From AWTP1-13 sp963832445 (lineage in GTDB: Bacteria > Pseudomonadota > Alphaproteobacteria > Rhizobiales > Hyphomicrobiaceae), in contig CAWHUM010000026.1 in assembly GCA_963832445.1 (NCBI GenBank), positions 124,001 to 188,000 on the forward strand: DNA of 64,000 bases, in the 5' to 3' direction. Below are positions 1 through 8,991 of this stretch, piece by piece; position 1 is the first letter of the stretch; each line of letters opens with the position of its first letter. The notes beneath the pieces are model-generated. The model made no database searches and had not been told where the DNA came from. It saw only the letters and a program-made list of their open reading frames with translations. A program made the translations under genes and the position numbers.

Positions 1-132
1 GCGAGCGCGGCCGTGCAGCCCGTGTTCTGTTTCGGCTTCCGCCGGGACTATCGCAACTTCAATCACTGCTGGCACATCAACGCCCCTCGGTTCCGCGGGG
101 CGGCGAGATACTGTAGCCGGATTTGCGAGTAG
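1..132 (+). CDS. Possible 3' end of an unidentified gene
   Basis: Frame 1 is open from the left edge of the window to a TAG at 130-132, giving 43 residues rich in aromatic residues, arginine and cysteine (it contains RRDYRNFNHCWHIN). I do not recognise a family. The stretch could be the C-terminus of a gene that starts outside the window, or a chance open frame in GC-rich DNA. No start codon or ribosome site can be assessed. Confidence 0.2.
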   Translation, partial: ASAAVQPVFCFGFRRDYRNFNHCWHINAPRFRGAARYCSRICE

Positions 133-160
133 CGCACTTCGGCAAGGGACAAGCATCCGT

Positions 161-1304
161 ATGCCCACCAAGCCGCCCGCCGCCGTCGGAATGCGCCTTA
201 GCAGAAGTGGACACGCCGGCGCTGGTCATCGATCTCGACGCCTTCGAGCGCAACCTGCGGCGCATGGCGGATTTCGTCGCCAAGGCCGGCGTCCGGCTGC
301 GTGCCCATGCCAAGACGCACAAGTCGCCCGTGATCGCGGCCAAGCAGATCGCGCTCGGCGCCGTCGGCGTGTGCTGTCAGAAGGTGTCGGAGGCCGAGGT
401 GTTGGTCGATGGCGGCATCGGCGACGTGCTCATCTCCAACGAGGTTGCGGGCGCGGCGAAGCTCGATCGTCTCGCGGCCCTGGCTCGTCGCGCCAAGATC
501 GGCGTGTGCGTCGACGATCTGGAGCAACGTGGCTGAGCTGGAGGCAGCCGCCGCCAAGGCCGATGCCAGCCTCGATGTGCTGGTCGAGATCGACGTGGGG
601 GCCGGGCGCTGCGGTGTGGCGCCGGGCGCGCCGGCCGCGCGCATCGCCGAAGCGGTGGCGGGCTCGCACCATCTGAAGTTTGCCGGCCTGCAGGCCTATC
701 ACGGCTCGGCGCAGCACGTGCGCGAGGCCGATGCTCGCCGTCGCCACATCGCCCGCGCGGTGGAGCTGGTCGAGGAGACGCTCGCAGCGCTGCGGGCGGC
801 AGGTCTGGAGGCCCGCATCATCGGCGGCGGCGGCACGGGCACCTACGAGAACGAGGCCGCGAGCCGCCTCTACAACGAATTGCAGTGCGGCTCCTACATC
901 TTCATGGACGCCGACTATGCGCGCAACAAACGCGATGACGGCGCGCTTCTTCGACACCTACGAGCACGCGCTTTTTGTCTATGCGACGGTGATGAGTGCC
1001 ACCGCCCCGGAGCGGGCGGTGGTCGATGCCGGTCTCAAGGCGTTCTCCTTCGACAGCGGCATGCCCGTGCCGTGGAAGCTTGCCGGCGCCACTTACCACC
1101 GCCCCTCCGACGAGCACGGCATGCTCGACCTCACGCAATTGCACCGAGCGCCCACGGCGCGGCGACAAGGTGCTGCTCGTTCCCGGCCACTGCGACCCGA
1201 CCGTCAACCTGCACGACTGCTACGTCGGCATCCGCGGCCTCGGCACGCAATCTGCGCACGTTGAATGCGTGTGGCCCGTCGCCGCTCGCGGTGCGGTGTT
1301 CTGA
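161..1304 (+). CDS. D-threonine aldolase / D-serine dehydratase-like PLP enzyme, frameshifted
   Basis: Fold-type III (alanine-racemase-like) PLP enzyme of about 380 residues, the usual family length. The N-terminal DTPALVIDLDAFERN followed by RAHAKTHKSP carries the lysine expected to bind PLP. The C-terminal PGHCDPTVNLHD contains the metal site; its H-x-D spacing is that of D-threonine or 3-hydroxy-D-aspartate aldolases, whereas D-serine dehydratases have H-x-C. The expected reaction is metal-dependent retro-aldol cleavage of a D-beta-hydroxy amino acid to glycine or another amino acid plus an aldehyde. The frame is broken by four apparent +1 insertions near 200, 525, 946 and 1150; dropping one base at each restores the family sequence. 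The start at 161 is chosen because it joins DTPALVID after the first shift; ATG 191 is an alternative. Substrate specificity is inferred only. Confidence 0.75.
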
Positions 1305-1393
1305 GTTCGTTCCAAAGCGCGCCTGCTCCATTGTGCGCCTGTCACCGGCACCCGATATCCCTCCACGTCCGTCACCCACAAGGAGGGACGCAA

Positions 1394-2062
1394 ATGACCC
1401 CCGAGGAACGCCAGCTCATCACCGGTCTTTTCGATCGCATGCGCGGCTACGGCGCGCCGGAGAAGGATCGCGAAGCCGAGGCCGTGATCAACGATGCGAT
1501 GCGGGCCGTCTCCGACGCGGGCTACATGCTGGTACAGTCGGTTCTCGTACAGGAGCATGCGCTGGAGGAGGCGCAAACCCGCATTCAGGAGCTCGAGCGA
1601 CAGGTGCGCAGCGCTGAGAGTGCTGCGCGGCCGGCAGGTTCCGGCAGCTTCCTGGGCGGACTGCTGGGCGGCGGCCGTCCAGCCTCGCCAACCGGGACGT
1701 CCGTGCCGCCGATCGGCACGCGCCCTGCAGCTCCCGCTTACGCCGACGATGACCGTCGGCCGTGGGGGCAAAGCCCGCCCCCGCAGCAAGCGGCACCTGG
1801 GTCGCCGATGGGCGGTGGCTTCCTCCGCTCGGCTATGGCCACGGCTGCCGGTGTTGCCGGCGGCGTATTGGCGGCGAACGCTATCGGCAGTCTGCTGGGT
1901 GGCCATTCCCAAGCGCACGCGGCGACCAGCCGGCCCACTCCACCCGCCAATACCGACGCGGCGGTTCAGCAGGCGCGGCAGGACTGGGAGGACGATGCGC
2001 GCGCCGATGCGGCCGATGATGGCTCGTTCGACGGCGGCGGCGATACGGGCGGCGACATCTGA
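1394..2062 (+). CDS. DUF2076 family protein
   Basis: Protein of 222 residues starting MTPEERQLITGLFDRM, the hallmark of DUF2076 proteins of alphaproteobacteria. Residues 1-80 form an alpha-helical region ending in a coiled coil (EEAQTRIQELERQV). A Gly/Pro-rich linker with GSFLGGLLGGG follows, then a hydrophobic Gly/Ala segment (AMATAAGVAGGVLAANAIGSL) that could insert in a membrane, and an acidic tail ending GGGDTGGDI. The start is fixed by a strong AAGGAGG ribosome site about 8 bases upstream. The function of this family is not established; related proteins are periplasmic or envelope-associated. The gene stands alone, 89 bases after the broken aldolase and convergent with ptrB. Confidence 0.8.
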   Translation: MTPEERQLITGLFDRMRGYGAPEKDREAEAVINDAMRAVSDAGYMLVQSVLVQEHALEEAQTRIQELERQVRSAESAARPAGSGSFLGGLLGGGRPASPTGTSVPPIGTRPAAPAYADDDRRPWGQSPPPQQAAPGSPMGGGFLRSAMATAAGVAGGVLAANAIGSLLGGHSQAHAATSRPTPPANTDAAVQQARQDWEDDARADAADDGSFDGGGDTGGDI

Positions 2063-2125
2063 CGCTTCGCCAGGCAGCTGAGATGTGCGCGGCCGGGTCT
2101 CGTTTGGGGCCCGGCCGCAACCGCT

Positions 2126-4230
2126 TCAGGTCTTGCCCGTGATCTTGAGCGCGAAGGCGTAGTCGAGCGCCACCTCCTTGAGCTGCTCGAACCGCCCCGA
2201 CGCTCCGCCGTGGCCCGCCTTCATATTGGTCTTGAGCAGGATCAGGTTGTCGCTGGTGTTGAGGTGGCGCAGGCGCGCGACCCACTTGGCTGGCTCCCAG
2301 TAGGTGACGCGCGGGTCGGTGAGGCCTGCGTAGGCGAAAATGTGCGGGTAGGCCTTGGCCGCCACGTTGTCGTAGGGCGAATAGCTGCGGATGATCGCGA
2401 AATCCTCCTCGGACGCGATCGGGTTGCCCCACTCGGGCCACTCCGGCGGCGTCAGCGGCAGGCTCTCGTCGAGCATGGTGTTGAGCACGTCTACGAACGG
2501 CACGTCGGCGATGATGCCGAGGAACAGGTCGGGCTTCATGTTGGCCACCACGCCCATCAGCATGCCGCCGGCCGATCCGCCATTGGCGATGATGCGTCCC
2601 CGGCTGGTAAAGCCCTGCTGGGCGAGGTACTCGCCGGCGGCAATGAAGTCCGTGAACGTGTTCGTCTTCTTCCGCAGCTTGCCGTCCGTATACCAGCGGT
2701 AGCCCTTGTCCTTGCCGCCGCGGATGTGGGCGATGGCGAACACGAAGCCGCGGTCGACCAGCGACAGACGCGAGGTTGCGAACGAGGCAGGGATGGTGAT
2801 GCCGTAGGCGCCATAACCGTAGAGGAACAGCGGCGCCGAGCCATCGAGCGGCGTGTCCTTCTTGTAGAGCAGCGACACCGGCACCATCTGGCCATCGGGC
2901 GCCGGCGCCATCAGGCGGCGGGTGACGTAGTCGGCGGCGTTGTGTCCGCTCGGCACCTCCTGCGTCTTGCGCAGCACGCGCGTGCGGCTCTCCATATCGT
3001 AGTCGAACACCTGCGCCGGCGTGGTCATCGACGAGTACGTGAACCGGATCGCTCGTGGTGTCGAACTCGTAGCCGGGCGACATGGACGAGCGAATAGGCC
3101 TCCTCGTCGAAGGCGATCGGATGCTCGGCACCATCGGCCAGCCGGCGGATGATGATGCGCGGAAGCCCGTCCTCGCGTTCCAGCCGCACGAGGTGGTCGG
3201 CGAAGGCGACGATGTCGAGCAGCAGGCGGCCCGGCTTGTGGGGCACCACCTCGCGCCAGTTCTCGGGCTGCGGCGCTGCCACCGGCGCCTCGCACAGGCG
3301 GAAGTCCTCGGCACCGGCCGAGTTCGTCATGATGAACAGCTTCTCGCCGTGGTGATCGACCGAGTACTCGTGTCCGTGCTGGCGCGCCGCAACCAGCCTC
3401 AGCTCGCTCTCCGGCGCATCGGCGTCGATCAGGTAGGCCTCGTTGGTCTGGTGGTCGTGGGCGTCGACGATGATGTACTTGCCGGACTGCGTCTGGCCGA
3501 CGCCGACATAGAAGCCGATGTCCTTTTCCTCGTAGACGAGCGCGTCCTGCTCCACCGGCGTCCCCAGGCAATGCCGGTGGACGAACAGCGGGCGGTGGTT
3601 GTCGTCGAGGCGCACGTAGAACAGCGTGCGGCTGTCGCGGGCCCAGACGATCGAGCTGCGGGTGTCGGGGATGGCATCGGGAAGGTCCTGGCCCGTCTGA
3701 AGGTCGCGAATGCGAATGGTGAAGAGCTCAGAGCCCTTGTCGTCGACGGCGTAGGCAAGATAGCGGTGGTCCGGGCTGTGCGCGGCGGCGCCGATCTGCC
3801 AATAGGGCTTGCCGTCCGCCTCCCTGTTGCCGTCGATCAGCACCTGCTCCTTCCCGCCGCCGCGCGGACGGCGATTGAGCAGCGGGTATTGTCCGCCCGT
3901 GACAAAGCTCGTGAAATACTCGAAAGGACCGTCCGGAGAGGGAACCGAGCTGTCGTCCTCCTTGATGCGCGCCTTCATCTCGGCAAACAGGGTCTCCTGC
4001 AGCGCGCTCGTATCCTCGAGCGCTGCGTCCATGAAGGCGTTCTCGGCCTCGAGGTAGTCGCGGATGTGCGGGTCGAGCGCTGCGGGATCGCGCATCACCT
4101 CCTGCCAGTTGTCCGCGCGCAGCCAAGCATACTCGTCCACCAGCTCCACACCATGGCGGACGGAGAAGTGCGGCCGGCGCTCGGCGACGGGTGGGAGCTG
4201 GCGGGTAACGGGGCGATTGAGACCATGCAT
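2126..4230 (-). CDS. ptrB: Oligopeptidase B (prolyl oligopeptidase family S9A), two frameshifts
   Basis: Serine peptidase that cleaves short peptides after basic residues in the cytoplasm. The N-terminal half is the beta-propeller (starting near PHFSVRHGVELVDEYAWLR). The C-terminal half is the alpha/beta hydrolase, with YGYGAYG, IRGGKDKG and the nucleophile motif GGSAGG. The acid and base lie in the segments with DPRVTYWEP and KAGHGGASGR, the last typical of oligopeptidase B. The reconstructed length of about 700 residues is normal. Two +1 insertions near 3053 and 3088, 35 bases apart, break the frame between propeller and hydrolase; the short middle piece reads SMSPGYEFDTT. The gene lies on the minus strand, 91 bases downstream of msrB with the same orientation, so co-transcription is possible. 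ATG 4230 is the start. Confidence 0.85.
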
Positions 4231-4321
4231 GTGAACACCCTCTTCTAATCTTGTTTTTGTCTGTGTTTTGAAAGCTTGGGCAGACGGCTCGGTTGGCGGG
4301 CCGTGGCGTTTCGTGTGGACG

Positions 4322-4751
4322 TCAGCTGTCGCCAGGCTTGAACTTCAGTGCCGCGCCGTTGATGCAATAGCGCAGCCCCGTCGTCTCGCTCGGACCGTCC
4401 GGGAACACATGGCCGAGGTGGCCGTCGCAACGGGCGCAGCGCACTTCCGTCCTGCGCATGAAGAACGACTTGTCGTCGTGCTCGCTGACGGCGGTGGCCG
4501 ACGGCGGGCTTGTCGAAGCTCGGCCAGCCAGTCCCAGACTCGAACTTGCCTTCGGAGGCAAACACCGGCTGCCCGCAGCCCGCGCACACGAACATGCCCT
4601 GGCGCTTCTCGCGATTGAGAGCGGATGAGCCGGGGCGCTCCGTGCCGTGATGGCGCAGCACGAGGTACTGCTCGGGCGTCAGCTCGGCACGCCATTCGGC
4701 GTCGCTCTTGACGATCTTGTCGGCTTCTTGGGTGGTGGAGGTCTTCGACAT
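4322..4751 (-). CDS. msrB: Peptide-methionine (R)-S-oxide reductase, one frameshift
   Basis: MsrB repairs oxidised methionine (the R-sulfoxide) in proteins, using a catalytic cysteine recycled by thioredoxin. The sequence starts MSKTSTTQEADKIV and contains ELTPEQYLVLRHHGTERP. It has two zinc-binding CxxC pairs (CAGC, then CARC within RCARCDGHLGHVFPDG) and the catalytic motif GLRYCINGAAL. Length is about 143 residues, as in single-domain MsrB. One +1 insertion near 4498 splits it just after GWPSFDKP. The codon for MSKTS at 4751 is preferred over an upstream in-frame alternative at 4778, because the family starts close to TxxEW. Confidence 0.88.
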
Positions 4752-5115
4752 GAAAAGGCTTCCCGCAGGGGGCCGCATGGGTATGGGGCGGCGGCGGCCC
4801 CATTATGGCCGCAAGGGTCTAGAGACTTGGCTTCAAGTCTTCGTGTCTAAAGGTTGCATGAGCAGGCTCCTGTAAATGGTTGATGTTGCAATGCACGCGC
4901 TATGATCAGCAGCAACCAGCCCGCAGATAAGGCAAATAATCTGAGGTGGACGCGGCAAAAAGTATGACTTGTTCTTGATCGCCGGGGCAAGCAAGCTTCA
5001 TCTATAAAGCAAATACTGTTGTGGCTCCCGTATGAATAGTGTAAAGGGGCGGAGTTTCAAGGTGTCAGCGGGGTGGGACGGCCTAACGGGCCAGCAACGG
5101 CGTCGGAGCCAAGTC
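4752..5115. other. Intergenic region between msrB and mucR
   Basis: No gene seen in these 364 bases. The stretch is noticeably more AT-rich than its surroundings, which fits the AT-rich sites bound by MucR/Ros proteins at their own promoters. A small perfect hairpin (GACTTG, 4-base loop, CAAGTC) lies near 4825-4840. A TATAAA at 5003-5008 could be a -10 element for mucR, but no well-spaced -35 is obvious. Confidence 0.4.
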
Positions 5116-5523
5116 ATGGATGAAGTCGACAAGCCCGATCTTGTGGGACTGACCGCAGAAATTGTGTCCGCCTACGTCAGCAACAACGAGATCGGCCGCG
5201 AGGACTTGCCGCACATGATAGCCGACGTGCACGAGGCGCTGGCCCACGCCTCGCAGCGCACCACAGGCGGCGACCGCGAGGAGCTGAAGCCCGCCATTGC
5301 CCTCAAGAAATCGGTGACCCCGGACTACATCGTCTGCTTGGAGGACGGCAAGAAATTCAAGTCGCTGAAGCGGCACTTGCGTACCCACTACAACTTGTCG
5401 CCCGAAGAATACCGCGAGAAATGGGGGCTGCCGCACGACTATCCCATGGTGGCGCCGAACTATGCTGCGGCCAGGTCTCAGCTTGCCAAGCAGATGGGCC
5501 TCGGCACCCGCAAGGAGAAGTAG
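5116..5523 (+). CDS. mucR: MucR/Ros family zinc-finger transcriptional regulator
   Basis: DNA-binding regulator of the Ros/MucR family, which controls surface polysaccharide, motility, cell cycle and virulence genes in Hyphomicrobiales by binding AT-rich DNA. The protein has the helical N-terminal oligomerisation part (LVGLTAEIVSAYVSNN) and the finger region TPDYIVCLEDGKKFKSLKRH, followed by LSPEEYREKWGLP. The second zinc position is Asp (CLED) instead of the Cys of Ros, a variant common in this order. ATG 5116 is chosen: it gives 135 residues, near family length, with GGAG about 7 bases upstream. An in-frame ATG at 5032 would add 28 unlike residues. The AT-rich upstream region suggests autoregulation. 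Confidence 0.88.
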   Translation: MDEVDKPDLVGLTAEIVSAYVSNNEIGREDLPHMIADVHEALAHASQRTTGGDREELKPAIALKKSVTPDYIVCLEDGKKFKSLKRHLRTHYNLSPEEYREKWGLPHDYPMVAPNYAAARSQLAKQMGLGTRKEK

Positions 5524-5655
5524 CGGGAAACGCAGCCGGCCGGCTCCTCACAACAGCGGCCTCACGCCGCCGACCTGCACGGCTTCACCTGCGATCTCCG
5601 CCAGCCGCTCTTCCTCGACCAGCTCGAAATCGGTGCCCGACCGCGGCCGCGACGG

Positions 5656-6480
5656 TCAGTTGGAGCGCGCAGCTCCTGCTGAGGATTGCGCGGGGCGGCC
5701 GGCGATATCGAAGAACAGCGCTTGGCTGATTACCGCTTTCACGTTCTCCGGCTGGAATGGCTTGGTGATGAGGAAGGTCGGTTCCGGGCGCGTGCCGGTG
5801 AGCAGGCGTTGCGGGAACGCGGTCACGAAGATCACGGGGAGCGAGACGGAGTTCAGGATCTCGTTGACCGCATCGAGGCCGGAGCTGCCATCGGCGAGAT
5901 GGATGTCGGCAAGCACAAGACCTGGGCGCAAAGTCGTGACAGCCTCGACCGCGTGCTTCGCGGTGCGGGCGATCTTGACCACGCGATGACCGAGGTCGGT
6001 GACCAACTGCTCGAGATCGAGCGCGATCAGCGGCTCGTCCTCGACGATTACAACATCGGTCGCCATCTGCTTGGCGATCTCCCGCCCCGCCTGATCGATG
6101 AGACTGTCGAGCTCCTTGTCTTCCACGTCCATGACGAGCGCCGCCTCGGACGGCGAGAACTCCTCGACCGCCACCAGCAGGAAAGCCTGGCGGGCGTTTG
6201 CAGGCAGCGCCTCGAGATTGCGCCTGGCGGCTTCCAGCGCCGGACTGGCGGGCGGCTCGTCCGCCTGCCCGTTGAGAGGTATCGAGTTCAGAATCTTCAG
6301 AAACGTCCGATAAAGGGCCACGCGGGGCGGCAGCGACGACGAGAAGATCGTCGGGTCGGCGACAATGGCCTCCAGGGTCGAGACGACGTACGCATCGCCG
6401 CTTTGCTGGCTGCCGGTCAATGAACGGGCAAACCGCCGCAGAAACGGCAAATGGCTCGTAACCCGTTGTGCAATTGACAT
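5656..6480 (-). CDS. phyR: PhyR-type stress response regulator (copy 1)
   Basis: PhyR is the anti-anti-sigma switch of the alphaproteobacterial general stress response. An N-terminal sigma-factor-like domain (about residues 1-125, starting MSIAQRVTSHLPFLRRFAR) is followed by a receiver domain (about 140-260: VVIVEDEPLIALDLEQL, phosphoacceptor Asp in VLADIHLADGSSG, then FVTAFP and the lysine in LITKPF). When phosphorylated, PhyR binds NepR and frees EcfG. Length is 274 residues, as expected. It is divergent from nepR-ecfG across 161 bases, and its own strand carries a perfect EcfG promoter with the -10 about 48 bases before ATG 6480, so positive autoregulation is likely. A second phyR-like gene lies on the other side of ecfG. 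Confidence 0.92.
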   Translation of the reverse strand: MSIAQRVTSHLPFLRRFARSLTGSQQSGDAYVVSTLEAIVADPTIFSSSLPPRVALYRTFLKILNSIPLNGQADEPPASPALEAARRNLEALPANARQAFLLVAVEEFSPSEAALVMDVEDKELDSLIDQAGREIAKQMATDVVIVEDEPLIALDLEQLVTDLGHRVVKIARTAKHAVEAVTTLRPGLVLADIHLADGSSGLDAVNEILNSVSLPVIFVTAFPQRLLTGTRPEPTFLITKPFQPENVKAVISQALFFDIAGRPAQSSAGAARSN

Positions 6481-6527
6481 ATTTTCCACTCCCGACGCTG
6501 CCGGCCAAGCTTGACCGCCCAGTCGAC

Positions 6528-6552
6528 AACGCCCGGCGTAAGAGCTGGTTCC
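6528..6552 (-). promoter_or_regulatory. EcfG-type promoter for phyR
   Basis: On the minus strand, GGAAC (6552-6548) and CGTT (6531-6528) are separated by 16 bases, matching the alphaproteobacterial EcfG consensus GGAAC-N16/17-CGTT. It points at phyR, whose start is about 48 bases further on. The -35 is only 7 bases from the -35 of the opposite promoter for nepR. Confidence 0.8.
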
Positions 6553-6559
6553 CGCAGCC

Positions 6560-6585
6560 GGAACCCTTTTTCCTTCTGCAGCGTT
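6560..6585 (+). promoter_or_regulatory. EcfG-type promoter for nepR-ecfG
   Basis: GGAAC at 6560-6564 and CGTT at 6582-6585 with a 17-base spacer, a perfect EcfG consensus. It lies about 57 bases upstream of the nepR ATG and back to back with the phyR promoter, so the sigma factor should activate its own operon and phyR together. Confidence 0.85.
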
Positions 6586-6641
6586 ATACCATCTGTGTGC
6601 GTATGCCGATGCGACTGCAAACCTCTGGAGGGCAAGTGGAG

Positions 6642-7013
6642 ATGGCAGCAACGGGCGGGCTGGGGGAGCCCAAGGGGAAGGAGTCGGCGAAACTGGCTGA
6701 CGAAGATCAGGTGCGTCCGGCCTTGTCGCTCGAGCCCGCGTCATCCCAGCCGCGCGAGAGGCACTTGCGCATCGTGCACAGCGCCGAGACCCCGAGCTGC
6801 ACGCGACCCGTGCACAGCCGGCCGATGCCGCGCCCCGTCCGGGCATCGCCCGCTGGCGCTTCGGCCAGGTGCGAAGTGGTGCTCGATCGCGCAATCCAGG
6901 GCCAGATCGGAAACATGCTCAGAGACGTGTTCGCGGATGTTGCCGGCGAGCCGGTGCCGCCGCGGTTCGTCGAGCTGCTGGAGGCTCTTGGAGCCCAGGA
7001 GAAGCAGAAGTGA
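6642..7013 (+). CDS. nepR: NepR anti-sigma factor
   Basis: Small anti-sigma factor that sequesters EcfG until phosphorylated PhyR competes for it. The diagnostic part is the C-terminus: IQGQIGNMLRDVFADV followed by EPVPPRFVELLEAL, the two NepR helices. The first 75 residues are Pro/Arg/Ser-rich and probably disordered. At 123 residues it is longer than many NepR proteins (about 60), so an internal start is possible; ATG 6642 has a purine-rich leader (GTGGAG). Its TGA overlaps the GTG start of the next gene (GTGA, 7010-7013), implying translational coupling with ecfG. It is transcribed from the EcfG promoter at 6560-6585. Confidence 0.85.
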   Translation: MAATGGLGEPKGKESAKLADEDQVRPALSLEPASSQPRERHLRIVHSAETPSCTRPVHSRPMPRPVRASPAGASARCEVVLDRAIQGQIGNMLRDVFADVAGEPVPPRFVELLEALGAQEKQK

Positions 7014-7573
7014 AAGCTGTGTCTGCATCTATGAAGCAGGCCATGCTTGGCCTGATCCCCAATCTCCGTGCGTTCGCGGTGTCGCTATGCGGCGATATCG
7101 AGCGCGCAGACGATCTCGTGCAGGAGACGCTGCTCAAGGCTTGGAATCATATGGACAGCTTCCAGGAGGGCACCAACCTTCGCGCCTGGCTGTTCACGAT
7201 CCTGCGCAACACGTATTTCTCCGAGTGCCGCCGCCGCCGCCGCGAGGTGGAAGACCGCGACGGCAGCAAGGCGGCGGATCTGTCGGTGCACCCCGAGCAG
7301 CATGGTCACTTGGACATGCGCGACTTCCGAAAGGCGCTGGACATTTTGCCTGCCGATCAGCGCGAGGCGCTGGTGCTCGTGGGCGCGGCGGGGTTCTCCT
7401 ACGAAGAGGCCGCGGCCATATCTGGCTGCGCAGTCGGCACCATCAAGAGCCGTGTGAACCGTGCGCGCAACAAGCTGGCGGAGATGTTGAGGGTCGACTC
7501 GCCGCACGAGTTCGGGCCCGATGCCTCGACGGAGGCTATCGTCGCACGCACGGCCAACGGCGGCATTCGCTAG
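7010..7573 (+). CDS. ecfG: General stress ECF sigma factor EcfG
   Basis: ECF15-type sigma factor that directs RNA polymerase to GGAAC-N16/17-CGTT promoters under stress. Region 2 reads LIPNLRAFAVSLCGDIERAD then LVQETLLKAWNHMDSF and LRAWLFTILRN. Region 4 reads LPADQREALVLV then FSYEEAAAISGCAVGTIKSR. There are 187 residues from the GTG at 7010, chosen because AGGAG at 6997-7001 is 8 bases upstream and the start overlaps the nepR stop; ATG 7031 is the alternative. It is co-transcribed with nepR from an EcfG promoter, so it is autoregulated. A second phyR paralogue converges on it 46 bases downstream. Confidence 0.92.
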   Translation: MKAVSASMKQAMLGLIPNLRAFAVSLCGDIERADDLVQETLLKAWNHMDSFQEGTNLRAWLFTILRNTYFSECRRRRREVEDRDGSKAADLSVHPEQHGHLDMRDFRKALDILPADQREALVLVGAAGFSYEEAAAISGCAVGTIKSRVNRARNKLAEMLRVDSPHEFGPDASTEAIVARTANGGIR

Positions 7574-7619
7574 CCTCTCCCTCAGGCACCGGCGCACTCG
7601 CCCGGCGCTGCCCGTGCGC

Positions 7620-8429
7620 TCATGCGGACGCCGGGCTGCCTCGGCTGCGGGGGCTCGCATCCTGGTCGAAAAACAGCACCTGGCTGACGATCGCCTTCAC
7701 CGCGTCTTCGCGGAACGGCTTGGGGATGAGGAAGGTCGGCTCGGGCCCCTGCCCGGTCGCCAGCCGTTCCGGAAAAGCCGTAACGAACACCACGGGTACA
7801 GCGAAGCTGCGCAGCATCTCGTTGACGGCATCGACCCCTGAGCTGCCGTCGGCCAGGCGAACGTCGGCAATCACTAGGCCAGGCTTGTGCTGTTTGGCCG
7901 CGCGCACAGCCGCGGCGTGCGTACGTGCGATCGACACCACGCGATGCCCAAGGCTTTCGAGAATGAGCTTGAGGTCGAGGGCGACGACCGGCTCGTCCTC
8001 GATGATGAGGACGTCGGTGGCGATCTGCTTGCCGATCTCGGCGCCGGCCTCTCCCAGCAGCTCGCCGACGCGCCGCTCGGATGTCTCGAGAATTCGAGCA
8101 GCATCCGCGGCACTGAAGCCTTCTACCGTGACAAGGATGAACGCCTGACGGCTTTCCGGCGTAAGCGCAGCCAGGGTTCGCGCGGCCGTATCGCCGATCA
8201 GGCCGCCGGGGCGGGGCCCGAAGTCGCGATAGCGGCGCGTGAACGTCTGCAGGAAGCACTGGTAGAGCCCGAGCCGCGGCGGCAGGTCGGGAAACACGGA
8301 AGGATCGGCAGCAATGACCTGGAGCACGCGCGCAACTGCCCCGTCCCCCGCATTTTGCGATCCGGTAAGGAGGCGCGCGAACCGCCGCAGATGCGGTACG
8401 TGAGGTGCTATGCTGTCGCCCAACGACAT
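7620..8429 (-). CDS. PhyR-like response regulator (copy 2)
   Basis: Second PhyR-type protein of 269 residues. The sigma-like domain (MSLGDSIAPHVPHLRRFARL) is followed by a receiver (VLIIEDEPVVALDLKLI, phosphoacceptor Asp in VIADVRLADGSSG, lysine in LIPKPF). All phosphorylation residues are kept, so it is probably functional rather than decayed. It differs from copy 1 throughout, including a stretch rich in Gly, Pro and Arg (FGPRPGG) in the sigma-like domain, so the duplication is not recent. It is convergent with ecfG. I see no EcfG consensus within about 150 bases upstream, unlike copy 1, so it may be expressed constitutively or by another sigma factor. It may tune or compete in the NepR partner switch. 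Confidence 0.85.
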   Translation of the reverse strand: MSLGDSIAPHVPHLRRFARLLTGSQNAGDGAVARVLQVIAADPSVFPDLPPRLGLYQCFLQTFTRRYRDFGPRPGGLIGDTAARTLAALTPESRQAFILVTVEGFSAADAARILETSERRVGELLGEAGAEIGKQIATDVLIIEDEPVVALDLKLILESLGHRVVSIARTHAAAVRAAKQHKPGLVIADVRLADGSSGVDAVNEMLRSFAVPVVFVTAFPERLATGQGPEPTFLIPKPFREDAVKAIVSQVLFFDQDASPRSRGSPASA

Positions 8430-8793
8430 TGCGCTGCCTCGCCGCTCCGTGCGACCAGCCCACGACGAAGGCGCACCGGCGCGACTTGGGGCTGTCGCTT
8501 CTGCCTCGCGCGATTGGCATGCATGCGCGAGCAATGATTTGGCCCTGGCAGCTTATGCGACAGCATGGCCCCCGACTATGCCAAACTTGGTGTCTGTCTG
8601 GCGATGGTCAATCGAGAATTGACAGCTGACCGCCGGCCCAACACCGAGCGGACCAAGCCGCGCCGCTGCGCATCGCTTCCCGTGCCCCGATTGCTGTTCA
8701 GCTTCGGTCTCGCAAGGTTCACGAACCTTCAAAAGAGCTTGAGCATAGGCGCCCAAGCCCATGAACCCGAACGGGTTTGTCCCCACATGCAGT

Positions 8794-8818
8794 GGAACAA
8801 GGTGGCTCCCTGGTGGTT
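8794..8818 (+). promoter_or_regulatory. Near-consensus EcfG promoter
   Basis: GGAAC at 8794-8798 and GGTT at 8815-8818 with a 16-base spacer. One base of the -10 differs from the CGTT consensus; the same GGTT variant appears before the KGG gene nearby. It lies about 65 bases before the small hydrophobic ORF at 8884. One mismatch makes a chance match quite possible. Confidence 0.3.
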
Positions 8819-8883
8819 TGACCAAGGAGAGTGCAAACGAGCCACCGCAAACGTGGAGATGTGTCTTGAGCTTTTGGCATGTA

Positions 8884-8991
8884 GTGCGGCGTGAGGTGCT
8901 CGAGGTCGTGTGGCTGGCGTCGATGGTAGGCGGCTTGTCGGCCTTGAGCGTGGGCCTGGCGTTTGTGGCGGCGCTGACACTTGACGGGTAA
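8884..8991 (+). CDS. Possible small single-helix membrane protein
   Basis: GTG-started ORF of 35 codons. The product has one hydrophobic helix, EVVWLASMVGGLSALSVGLA followed by FVAAL, with RRE at the N-terminus and DG at the C-terminus, as expected for a small inner-membrane protein. It has no strong ribosome site and I do not recognise a family. A near-consensus EcfG promoter about 65 bases upstream and its place in a stress locus are the only contextual support. It could also be a chance hydrophobic frame. Confidence 0.3.
   Translation: MRREVLEVVWLASMVGGLSALSVGLAFVAALTLDG

Noticed and set aside
8565..8894. ORFs between phyR copy 2 and the KGG gene
   Set aside because: Overlapping frames on both strands, atypical composition, no ribosome sites or similarity; only the 35-codon hydrophobic ORF is retained, at low confidence.
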